From Candidatus Peregrinibacteria bacterium (GTDB taxonomy: Bacteria; Patescibacteriota; Gracilibacteria; Peribacterales; Peribacteraceae): a DNA stretch of 15,125 bases. A program made the translations under genes and the position numbers. This document shows positions 7,275 through 12,744 of the stretch, piece after piece (the first letter of the stretch is position 1; every line of letters starts with the position of its first letter). The stretch spans positions 1-15,125 of the forward strand of contig VGKZ01000015.1 in assembly GCA_016866815.1 (NCBI GenBank), written 5' to 3'. Under the pieces are notes generated by a model. That model worked only from the letters and a program-made list of their open reading frames with translations, searched no databases and was not told the origin of the DNA.

Positions 7275-7731
7275 CCTGAAAGCTTTCTCTGGAGCGGCTT
7301 TCTCGCATTCGACGAAAGAAGTGCACGACGGGACCATAGATGCGTCATGGGCAGGCTGCAACGATGAGCGCATGTCCGGATTCCTGCGGTTCTGGCGAAA
7401 ACGATCGGGTGCGCAGCCCGACGTGGCGGGATGGCCTTCGGCAATCCTACTGCTCAGTGCTGCAGGTGGACCGCGCTTCGGGGCCGTGCGTTCAGGACGC
7501 TTTGAGCTCTCCCTCGAGGGAGAGCTCGCCCGTGAGTGTTGGCTTGCCATGCCCTCGGCGTTTCCGTCTCTGAAGCTGGATGTCTTTTCTTTCCTGCCGC
7601 AGGAATTCCACGCGATTCTGCACGACACCTCCCGCAACGGTCAGATCGAACATTCCGTCGCATGGTTCATGTACCAGAGCGAGGAACAGATACGGACACT
7701 GAGGGGACAGGGGATTCGCCGAGTATGGTAG
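7267..7731 (+). CDS. RAYT/Y1-transposase-like protein with lost catalytic histidine
   Basis: A 154-aa product. Residues about 70-120 (RFGAVRSGRFELSLEG, then ELARECWLAMPSAFPSLKLD and VFSFLPQEFHAIL) follow the layout of the REP-associated tyrosine transposase domain, which in that family reads roughly I..G...L...G.I..ECW..IP.HFP.V.LD.FVVMPNHVHGI. In this copy the NHxH signature (the HUH pair) is QEFH, so the first catalytic His is absent. The first 60 residues and the short C terminus do not match the family, and the later catalytic tyrosine region is missing or unrecognisable. It is probably a decayed or repurposed fragment. It starts 16 bases after the clp-like gene, so it may be the third gene of that operon. 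The start is uncertain: the ATG at 7267 lies in a hairpin, and a second ATG lies at 7372. Confidence 0.6.
   Translation: MERLKAFSGAAFSHSTKEVHDGTIDASWAGCNDERMSGFLRFWRKRSGAQPDVAGWPSAILLLSAAGGPRFGAVRSGRFELSLEGELARECWLAMPSAFPSLKLDVFSFLPQEFHAILHDTSRNGQIEHSVAWFMYQSEEQIRTLRGQGIRRVW
7504..7527. repeat. Perfect 24-base palindrome inside the RAYT-like gene
   Basis: The half site GAGCTCTCCCTC is followed directly by its exact reverse complement. It encodes ELSLEGEL in the reading frame. RAYT-type proteins act on palindromic DNA in their own family, so a palindrome here may be meaningful or chance. Confidence 0.7.
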
Positions 7732-7900
7732 AACCCCTCCATTCGCTCTCTTGGAGACGATGAGCAGTTGCAGTTGGAGAGGATGCAGATTCTCCTTCAG
7801 GCGAAGATTTGACACAGCACTGTTACTTTTTAGACGACGCCTGCGTAGTACAGGTGACAAACGCCTTCGCTGCGTCGTTCCTTTCTCCTCCGGCCTCTTG

Positions 7901-7906
7901 TATCAT
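7901..7906 (+). promoter_or_regulatory. Possible -10 box of the ECF sigma gene
   Basis: TATCAT (5 of 6 to TATAAT) ends 11 bases before the ATG at 7918, which would give a leader of about five bases. No -35 match is seen at the right distance. A perfect TTGACA at 7809-7814 in the same 186-base gap has no good -10 partner. Nothing else is recognisable in the gap apart from a 7-base inverted repeat (ACGACGC/GCGTCGT, about 7834-7878). Confidence 0.25.
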
Positions 7907-7917
7907 CATAGGCATCT

Positions 7918-8472
7918 ATGGATGCCACTGATGAGCAGCTCGTTGCAGACTACCGCTCCGGAAGCAGCGATGCCTTTGAAACGCTCTACGAACGGTACGT
8001 CCGCCGCCTCTATGATTTCGTCTACTTCAAGACGCATCACCGGGAGACTGCGGAAGACATCGTCAGCCAGACGTTCCTGCAGGCGTTTCAGAATCTCGGC
8101 ACGTTTGATTCCGATCGTGGGGTCTTCTCCGCGTGGATCCACCGTATCGCGCGCAATCTGACCTTCGATCATTTCCGCGCTATGAAGTTGTCGGTGCCCA
8201 TCGACGATGCCTGGGACATTCCTTCGAATGCCGATGTTGCCCGTGATGCGGACGCCACTCTCAAGGTTGAAAAGGTAAGAGCGTATCTGCAGACGCTCTC
8301 TCCCGATCAGCGTGAGATCATCCTTCTTCGTCTCTGGCAGGATCTGCCATTCAAGGAAATTGCAGCAATTACGGGAAAATCCGAAGCTGCCTGCAAGATG
8401 GCGTACAAGCGCGGAACGGAGAGACTCCGAGACGAACTTCTCATCGCTTTCCTTCTCCTCTTCCTCTCTTGA
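7918..8472 (+). CDS. ECF-type RNA polymerase sigma factor
   Basis: A 184-aa sigma-70 family factor of the extracytoplasmic function group, which directs RNA polymerase to a small regulon when released by an anti-sigma factor. Seen: region 2 at about residues 18-88 (FETLYERYVRRLYDFVY, ETAEDIVSQTFLQAF, FSAWIHRIARNLTFDHFR), a short acidic linker (92-115), and region 4 at about 120-173 (LSPDQREIILLRLWQDLPFK, EIAAITGKSEAACKMAYKRG). Regions 1 and 3 are absent, as expected. The last 11 residues (LLIAFLLLFLS) are oddly hydrophobic. Its TGA stop overlaps the ATG of the next gene by one base, typical of a sigma/anti-sigma pair with coupled translation. The target promoters cannot be told from this window. 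Confidence 0.93.
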   Translation: MDATDEQLVADYRSGSSDAFETLYERYVRRLYDFVYFKTHHRETAEDIVSQTFLQAFQNLGTFDSDRGVFSAWIHRIARNLTFDHFRAMKLSVPIDDAWDIPSNADVARDADATLKVEKVRAYLQTLSPDQREIILLRLWQDLPFKEIAAITGKSEAACKMAYKRGTERLRDELLIAFLLLFLS

Positions 8473-10016
8473 TGCCACAAGACCCTTTCACCATCGTCAG
8501 CGAGCTCATCGAAATTGACCCCTCACTGGAACCGCACCGCGCCATGCTGGAGCTGAACGTCCGTTCGATTCTCGTGAGCAGGCCGGATACGCAGTTCTCC
8601 ACGGAATTCAAGCAGCGATTGCTCCGTGAACTCACGGAGAAACTCGACCTCGTGCAACCTTCTACTCCCCATTCCCTCATGATCATGGTCAACAAATTTC
8701 TCTACACCGGTGCAGGTGCCGTCGTTGGCGGCCTGTTGGTCTTCTTCGTCTCCCGGAATCTTCCGATGCCCGGTCTCACGACGCCGGAGCCGGAGAGCGG
8801 CAAGAAGGCTGTAGACGTAGCAGTGGATGCCGGTGATGCAGTTCAGGGTGACGTTCCTTCACAGCCATTGCCTCCCAAGGCATTCGGCGATCTGCCTCAA
8901 CCACAAGCACATCCGACTATCAGTGCGCGTCCGCAATCCGCCGGAGGCGGTGCAGGTGGCGCAACAGGTATGGAAGGCATGGAGTACCGTGAGGAGAGTG
9001 GAACGGATGCTAAAATGATCGCCCCGGTTGAACCCGGTATGTACCAACCCATCTCCGTCGATTTCATCTACAAGGGAGAAATTACCCTTCCAGAGGATGA
9101 CGTTCTGGTCATGCGCCGCGAAATGCCGAAGACCGAGGCTAATGCCTCACTCCTCAAGGGTACGTTTGCTTCGTCGCTCATTGATGTCTCTAAGCTGCCG
9201 AATTTGCCCTTACAATCAGTGAACCTGGGGAGGACGGACTTCGGGTCGTTCAATGTCACCGTCGATTTCCTGAACGGCACTGTTTCCATGTACAAGAATA
9301 TCGATTACAGCTCACGTCCCGAGAGCACGTGTTCAGATGAAGCCTGTTTTGCACGCTACCGCGTGAAGATGAGCGATATTCCGTCGGAGAAGGAGCTCTT
9401 CGCCATGACCGACAAGTTCATGAAAGAGTACGCAATCGATAGGAGGAACTTGGGTGAGCCGATGACGCAGGATGACTGGCGCTACTGGTACGAGACGTCG
9501 ACGGATAAGACGAACTACTGGTTCCCGGAGCAACTCAGCGTCATCTATCCCTACGAGATCAATGGGAAGCCCGTCTTCGATGAGTGGGGGAACCCGGTCG
9601 GCGTCAACGTCACCTTCGATATCCGTGAGAATGGTGTAACGGGTGTCTGGGGCCTCCAGACGATGGATTTCACATCCTCGTCCTACACAGCAGCAGATGA
9701 TCTTGATGCCGTGATGAAGGTTGTGCGGAAAGGTGGCAGGAATGAGTGGAGAGATCCTGCAGCCAAGATCGTCGAAGCATCTGTGAAGGAACCTGTGGAT
9801 GTCTACGTCCAGATCAACGTATGGGACCAGAAGTCGATGTTCGGAGAGACGCTGTATGTTCCTGCAGTAGCGTTCCCGGTCACGAGCATGCCGATGGAAG
9901 CAGGACTGGTCCGCAAGTACGTCGTTGTCCCTCTGGCGAAGGAGTTTCTCACGGTGCCTCAGGATCCCGTCGGTATTCCCCGTCCTATGCCGCTCATGGA
10001 AGGCGCTGCTGGATAA
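8472..10016 (+). CDS. Single-pass membrane protein, probable anti-sigma partner with large external domain
   Basis: A 514-aa protein. Seen: a cytoplasmic N terminus (1-73) rich in charged helical residues, one membrane segment (about 75-94, FLYTGAGAVVGGLLVFFVS), then a Pro/Gly/Ala-rich linker (97-175) with GGGAGGATGMEGMEY, and a large folded outside domain (about 180-514) with many aromatic residues (DDWRYWYET, NYWFPEQLSVIYPYEINGKP). The zinc-finger HxxxCxxC of classical anti-sigma factors is absent. Two cysteines in STCSDEACF (near residue 290) could form a disulfide outside the cell. The role is inferred from position and topology: its ATG overlaps the sigma factor stop (TGATG). I do not recognise the external domain. 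A TTG one codon upstream is possible but less likely. Transcription ends at the terminator 32 bases after the stop. Confidence 0.8.
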   Translation: MPQDPFTIVSELIEIDPSLEPHRAMLELNVRSILVSRPDTQFSTEFKQRLLRELTEKLDLVQPSTPHSLMIMVNKFLYTGAGAVVGGLLVFFVSRNLPMPGLTTPEPESGKKAVDVAVDAGDAVQGDVPSQPLPPKAFGDLPQPQAHPTISARPQSAGGGAGGATGMEGMEYREESGTDAKMIAPVEPGMYQPISVDFIYKGEITLPEDDVLVMRREMPKTEANASLLKGTFASSLIDVSKLPNLPLQSVNLGRTDFGSFNVTVDFLNGTVSMYKNIDYSSRPESTCSDEACFARYRVKMSDIPSEKELFAMTDKFMKEYAIDRRNLGEPMTQDDWRYWYETSTDKTNYWFPEQLSVIYPYEINGKPVFDEWGNPVGVNVTFDIRENGVTGVWGLQTMDFTSSSYTAADDLDAVMKVVRKGGRNEWRDPAAKIVEASVKEPVDVYVQINVWDQKSMFGETLYVPAVAFPVTSMPMEAGLVRKYVVVPLAKEFLTVPQDPVGIPRPMPLMEGAAG

Positions 10017-10048
10017 AGGAGCGAAACGAGTGACAGGATGTACAGGAA

Positions 10049-10078
10049 ACAGAGGAGTGCACACTCCTCTGTTTTTTT
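10049..10078 (+). terminator. Rho-independent terminator of the sigma/anti-sigma operon
   Basis: ACAGAGGAGT (10049-10058) pairs with ACTCCTCTGT (10063-10072) around a GCAC loop, and a run of seven Ts (10072-10078) follows. Confidence 0.92.
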
Positions 10079-10085
10079 AGCGTGC

Positions 10086-10123
10086 AAAAAACCGACATCG
10101 CACGCGGGGCGCGTGATGTCGGT
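10086..10123 (-). terminator. Rho-independent terminator of the small minus-strand gene
   Basis: ACCGACATC (10091-10099) pairs with GATGTCGGT (10115-10123), and the inner part continues with an imperfect GC stem. On the minus strand it is followed by six Ts (10091 to 10086). It lies 27 bases past the stop of the 76-aa gene and back to back with the plus-strand terminator. Confidence 0.85.
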
Positions 10124-10150
10124 CGGGGGCTCTTCACTTTGCCTGTCTCA

Positions 10151-10381
10151 TCAGGCGGCCAGGCCGCACTTCACGAAGGCGAAGGCTTCGCACTGGAACC
10201 GGGCGATCTCGATGTTGAACGGGTCGCCCGATACCGTGATTTCATAGCTGTCCTGTTCTTTTTCAGCCACATTGATTATCGATATGCCCCTGCCCAACAG
10301 GATTTTGCAGCACTTTAACAAAGGGCTCTCGAGGGCAAGTCTGTTACCTTCTGAGACAAACACAATCAACTTTCTACTCAT
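10151..10381 (-). CDS. Small protein of unknown function (76 aa)
   Basis: I do not recognise this protein. It begins MSRKLIVFVSEGNRLALESP and ends FQCEAFAFVKCGLAA, with four cysteines (24, 25, 64, 72), an alternating hydrophobic start suggesting a beta strand, a central IINVAEKEQDSYEITV, and no membrane segment. That it is real rests on its own signals: GGAGG (10391-10387) five bases before the ATG at 10381, a promoter upstream, and a terminator downstream. A second ATG directly upstream (10384) is too close to the GGAGG. The open frame continues to 10507, but that part runs through the promoter and the groEL terminator. The region is clearly richer in A/T than its neighbours, which may mean separate origin. 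It is a single-gene unit between two unrelated operons. Confidence 0.65.
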   Translation of the reverse strand: MSRKLIVFVSEGNRLALESPLLKCCKILLGRGISIINVAEKEQDSYEITVSGDPFNIEIARFQCEAFAFVKCGLAA

Positions 10382-10408
10382 CATGACCTCCGTAGGTGTG
10401 AAGAACCA

Positions 10409-10431
10409 TGTCCTGAAACCATTTCGGGACA
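10409..10431 (-). promoter_or_regulatory. Inverted repeat in the 5' leader of the small gene
   Basis: TGTCCTGAAA (10409-10418) and TTTCGGGACA (10422-10431) are inverted arms matching at 9 of 10 positions around a 3-base loop. They lie between the predicted transcript start and the GGAGG. It could be a leader hairpin or a protein-binding dyad. Confidence 0.5.
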
Positions 10432-10435
10432 CAAT

Positions 10436-10474
10436 ATTTAAGCTTATAGAAGCTATAAAGTCAATATCGATATT
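10436..10474 (-). promoter_or_regulatory. Promoter of the small gene, with two dyads
   Basis: On the minus strand TTGACT (10464-10459) and TTAAAT (10441-10436) are spaced by 17 bases. The spacer holds the inverted repeat TTATAG-AAG-CTATAA (10444-10458, plus strand), and the -35 box runs into the 12-base palindrome AATATCGATATT (10463-10474). Such dyads are typical operator positions. The regulator is unknown. Confidence 0.5.
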
Positions 10475-10492
10475 CTCAATCGTGAATAGACG

Positions 10493-10522
10493 AAAAGCCG
10501 CCCCCACATTTTGTGAGGGCGG
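10493..10522 (-). terminator. Terminator of the groES-groEL operon
   Basis: At 10498-10522 a stem of six GC-rich pairs, one C/A mismatch and four more pairs closes a TTT loop. On the minus strand it is followed by four Ts (10496 to 10493). It lies 15 bases after the groEL stop. Confidence 0.75.
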
Positions 10523-10537
10523 AGAAAGCGGTGTGCA

Positions 10538-12172
10538 TCACATCATATCCATCCCTCCCATTCCTCCGGGCATGCCTCCTGCATGCGCCTCTTCCTTCTT
10601 CGGAATCTCTGAGATGGCGCATTCGAGCGTGAGGAACATAGAGGCGACAGAGGCGGCGTTCTCGAGAGCTGAGCGCGTTACCTTCTTCGGATCGATGACC
10701 ATCGCCTTGACGAGGTCTTCATACTCTCCCGTGAGCGCGTTGTACCCTTCGTTGCCCTTTGCGTGCTTCACTTTGTCCACGACCACATCTCCGGCAACAC
10801 CGGCGTTCATGGCGATGTTCATCAGCGGTGCGACAAGCGCACCTTTGATGATCTCCACGCCGACTTGTTCGTCCTGATTGTCCGTCTTCACCTTATCCAG
10901 TGCGCCCATTGCACGGATGAGAGCAACGCCTCCGCCCGGCAGAATGCCTTCCTCGGCGGCTGCGCGGGTTGCAGAGAGCGCATCTTCCACACGGTGCTGC
11001 TTCTCTTTCTGTTCCACTTCGGTGGCCGCACCGACCTTGATGACGGCGACGCCGCCGGTCATCTTCGCGAGGCGCTCCTGGAGTTTCTCGCGATCGAAGT
11101 CTGACTTCGTGTTGTCGATCTCGGTTGTGATCTGCTTCACGCGGGATGCAATTTCAGCCTTCTTGCCCTTGCCGCCGACGATCGTCGTGTTGTCTTTGCC
11201 GGCGATGACGCGGTCCGCCTGACCGAGGTCCTGCAGTTCCGTGTTCTCCAGCTTGAGTCCGACCTCATCGGAGATGACGCGGCCACCCGTGAGAATGGCG
11301 ACGTCCTGGAGGATTGCTTTGCGACGCTCACCGAAAGCCGGAGCTTTTACGGCGAGAGCGGAGAACGTTCCGCGGAGCTTGTTCACCACGAGAGTTGCGA
11401 GTGCCTCTCCTTCCATGTTCTCGCAGATGACGACAACCTCTTTTCGTCCACGCTGAGCCAATTTTTCGAGTACCGGTAGGATCTCCTGAATGGAACCAAT
11501 CTTCTTGTCTGTGATCAGGATGTACGGGTTTTCGAAGACTGCCTCCATCTTCTGCGTATCGGTGACGAAGTACGGAGAGATGTACCCGTTATCGAACTGC
11601 ATACCTTCGACATATTCCGTCTCGATGCCGAGCGTCTGACCCTTGTCCACCGTGACGACGCCGTCAGCTTTCACTTTGTCGATGACTTCCGCGATGACCT
11701 CACCAACCTCTTCGTCCTGCGCAGAGATCGTTGCGACTGCCTTGTACTCCTCTTTCTTGCTGACCGTCTTCTTCATCTTCTCCAGCTCGGAGGTGATGGC
11801 AGTGACTGCCTTGTCGATACCGCGCTTGATCGAAATGGCGTTTGCGCCTTTCTGAAGGTGCTTCAGGCCCTCGTTCATGATCGCGTAGGCCAGAACCGTT
11901 GCCGTCGTCGTTCCGTCACCAGCGGCGTCATTTGTGCGCGTAGCCGCTTCCTTCACCAGTTGTGCACCCATGTTCTCGAACTTGTCCTCCAGCTCAACTT
12001 CCTTCGCCACTGTCACTCCGTCCTTGGTGACCGTCGGTGCGCCGTAGCTCTTCTCAATCAGCACGTTGCGTCCTTTCGGACCCATAGTTGCGGAGACCGC
12101 ATCGGCAAGTTTCTTCACCCCTTTGAGGATGAGTTCGCGTGCGTCTTTTCCGAAGATGATTTGCTTTGCCAT
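10538..12172 (-). CDS. groEL: Chaperonin GroEL (Cpn60)
   Basis: The 60-kDa chaperonin subunit forms the double-ring folding chamber that works with GroES and ATP in the cytoplasm. The 544-aa length is standard. Seen: MAKQIIFGKDARELILKGV at the N terminus, ATMGPKGRNVLIEKSYGAP, the ATP-binding AAGDGTTTATVLA, the apical domain with YVEGMQFDNGYISPYFVTD, EEGILPGGGVALIRA, and the C-terminal Gly-Met tail ending GGMGGMDMM. The open frame runs 51 codons upstream, but that part translates the heptamer repeat and intergenic sequence, so the start is the ATG at 12172. No Shine-Dalgarno precedes it (the leader reads CCTACCTCCTACGTT on the coding strand). It follows groES by 103 bases in the same operon and should share its CIRCE control. 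Confidence 0.98.
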   Translation of the reverse strand: MAKQIIFGKDARELILKGVKKLADAVSATMGPKGRNVLIEKSYGAPTVTKDGVTVAKEVELEDKFENMGAQLVKEAATRTNDAAGDGTTTATVLAYAIMNEGLKHLQKGANAISIKRGIDKAVTAITSELEKMKKTVSKKEEYKAVATISAQDEEVGEVIAEVIDKVKADGVVTVDKGQTLGIETEYVEGMQFDNGYISPYFVTDTQKMEAVFENPYILITDKKIGSIQEILPVLEKLAQRGRKEVVVICENMEGEALATLVVNKLRGTFSALAVKAPAFGERRKAILQDVAILTGGRVISDEVGLKLENTELQDLGQADRVIAGKDNTTIVGGKGKKAEIASRVKQITTEIDNTKSDFDREKLQERLAKMTGGVAVIKVGAATEVEQKEKQHRVEDALSATRAAAEEGILPGGGVALIRAMGALDKVKTDNQDEQVGVEIIKGALVAPLMNIAMNAGVAGDVVVDKVKHAKGNEGYNALTGEYEDLVKAMVIDPKKVTRSALENAASVASMFLTLECAISEIPKKEEAHAGGMPGGMGGMDMM

Positions 12173-12175
12173 AAC

Positions 12176-12245
12176 GTAGGAGGTAGGAAGTAGTGAGTAG
12201 GTTGTAGTAAGTAGTGAGTAGTAAGTAGGTTGTAGTAAGTAGCTA
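12176..12245. repeat. Tandem heptanucleotide array between groES and groEL
   Basis: Ten units of 7 bases, each starting GTAG, run without a gap from 12176 to 12245. The last three bases vary (GAG, GAA, TGA, GTT, TAA, TGA, TAA, GTT, TAA, CTA in order), and an eleventh degenerate unit follows. The pair GTAGGTT, GTAGTAA recurs 28 bases later (12197-12210 and 12225-12238), so a 28-base higher-order period is visible. It fills most of the groES-groEL gap and ends three bases before the groEL start codon. In the mRNA it reads as C/U/A-rich NNNCUAC units with little self-pairing. Confidence 0.9.
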
Positions 12246-12275
12246 GTGTGAGCGAATCGCACGCACGAGAAATGT

Positions 12276-12605
12276 CTATTCGACTTTCCCGAGAACGGAA
12301 TCAAGGTGCAGAATTTTGACTTCAATATCCTTACCGTCTTTCGTCTTCATCTTGATATCGTCCCCGGCGTAGCGTCCGAACAGTACTTTGTCGCCGACCT
12401 TCAGGTATTCTGCGGGATTTGCACAATCCTTTCCGATGCCGCCTTTCCCCACGGCCACCACGACGCCTTCGCTCGGTTTTTCACCGTGTGCTGTATCCGG
12501 AATGACAATACCGCTCGCTGTGATCTGTTCCTTTTCGAGCGGAACGACGACCACGCGGTCACCGAGAGGGGAAATTTTCGTAGCGAGTTGCGGAACGCTT
12601 GCCAT
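12276..12605 (-). CDS. groES: Co-chaperonin GroES (Cpn10)
   Basis: The heptameric lid of GroEL. The product is 109 aa, somewhat longer than the usual 95-97. Seen: ATKISPLGDRVVVVPLEKEQ, the mobile loop region ITASGIVIPDTAHGEKPSEG, VVAVGKGG, LKVGDKVLFGRYAGDDIK, and the closing ILHLDSVLGKVE. The extra length is an N-terminal MASVPQLA and an insertion before EYLKVGDK (GIGKDCANPA). The start is the ATG at 12605; the open frame above it is leader. No Shine-Dalgarno is seen. It is the first gene of the operon, about 80 bases downstream of the predicted transcript start. Confidence 0.96.
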   Translation of the reverse strand: MASVPQLATKISPLGDRVVVVPLEKEQITASGIVIPDTAHGEKPSEGVVVAVGKGGIGKDCANPAEYLKVGDKVLFGRYAGDDIKMKTKDGKDIEVKILHLDSVLGKVE

Positions 12606-12662
12606 AGCAGTGGGGTAAGGAAACGAAGAGAATGGTAAATTGGCCGTAAAATCGCCACCGGA

Positions 12663-12675
12663 ATGCAAATTGCAT
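12663..12675. repeat. Short palindrome in the groES leader
   Basis: ATGCAA-A-TTGCAT is a perfect dyad about ten bases into the predicted groES transcript, just downstream of the CIRCE site. It could be a second operator or chance. Confidence 0.35.
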
Positions 12676-12679
12676 CTCG

Positions 12680-12706
12680 TTAGCAATCGGAATTATAGAG
12701 TGATAA
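12680..12706. promoter_or_regulatory. CIRCE operator (HrcA binding site)
   Basis: TTAGCAATC-N9-GAGTGATAA matches the CIRCE consensus TTAGCACTC-N9-GAGTGCTAA at 16 of 18 arm positions with the exact 9-base spacer. The spacer contains the groES -10 box, so bound HrcA would block the promoter. HrcA itself is not in this window. Confidence 0.9.
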
Positions 12707-12719
12707 TCCCAGTCGTCAA
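12692..12719 (-). promoter_or_regulatory. groES-groEL promoter
   Basis: On the minus strand TTGACG (12719-12714, 5 of 6) and a perfect TATAAT (12697-12692) are spaced by 16 bases. The predicted transcript start is near 12685. This is a housekeeping sigma-70 type promoter. Confidence 0.85.
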
Positions 12720-12744
12720 GAGACGAATTCCGGAGAATGGTAGG

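Noticed and set aside
7809..7837. Sigma-70 promoter from the perfect TTGACA at 7809
   Set aside because: No acceptable -10 box lies 15-19 bases downstream, so the -35 match alone was not called.
7918..8472. UGA recoding to glycine as in Gracilibacteria/Absconditabacteria
   Set aside because: TGA ends several genes exactly where families end, and no gene here has an internal TGA; the standard bacterial code fits.
10382..10507. Upstream extension of the 76-aa gene to 118 aa
   Set aside because: The extension runs through the promoter, leader hairpin and part of the groEL terminator, and the GGAGG points to 10381.
12176..12245. CRISPR array
   Set aside because: The units are only 7 bases with no spacers and no cas genes nearby; it is a tandem short repeat.
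12173..12325. 51-codon N-terminal extension of groEL
   Set aside because: It translates the heptamer array and the end of groES; GroEL proteins begin at MAKQ, so the start is 12172.
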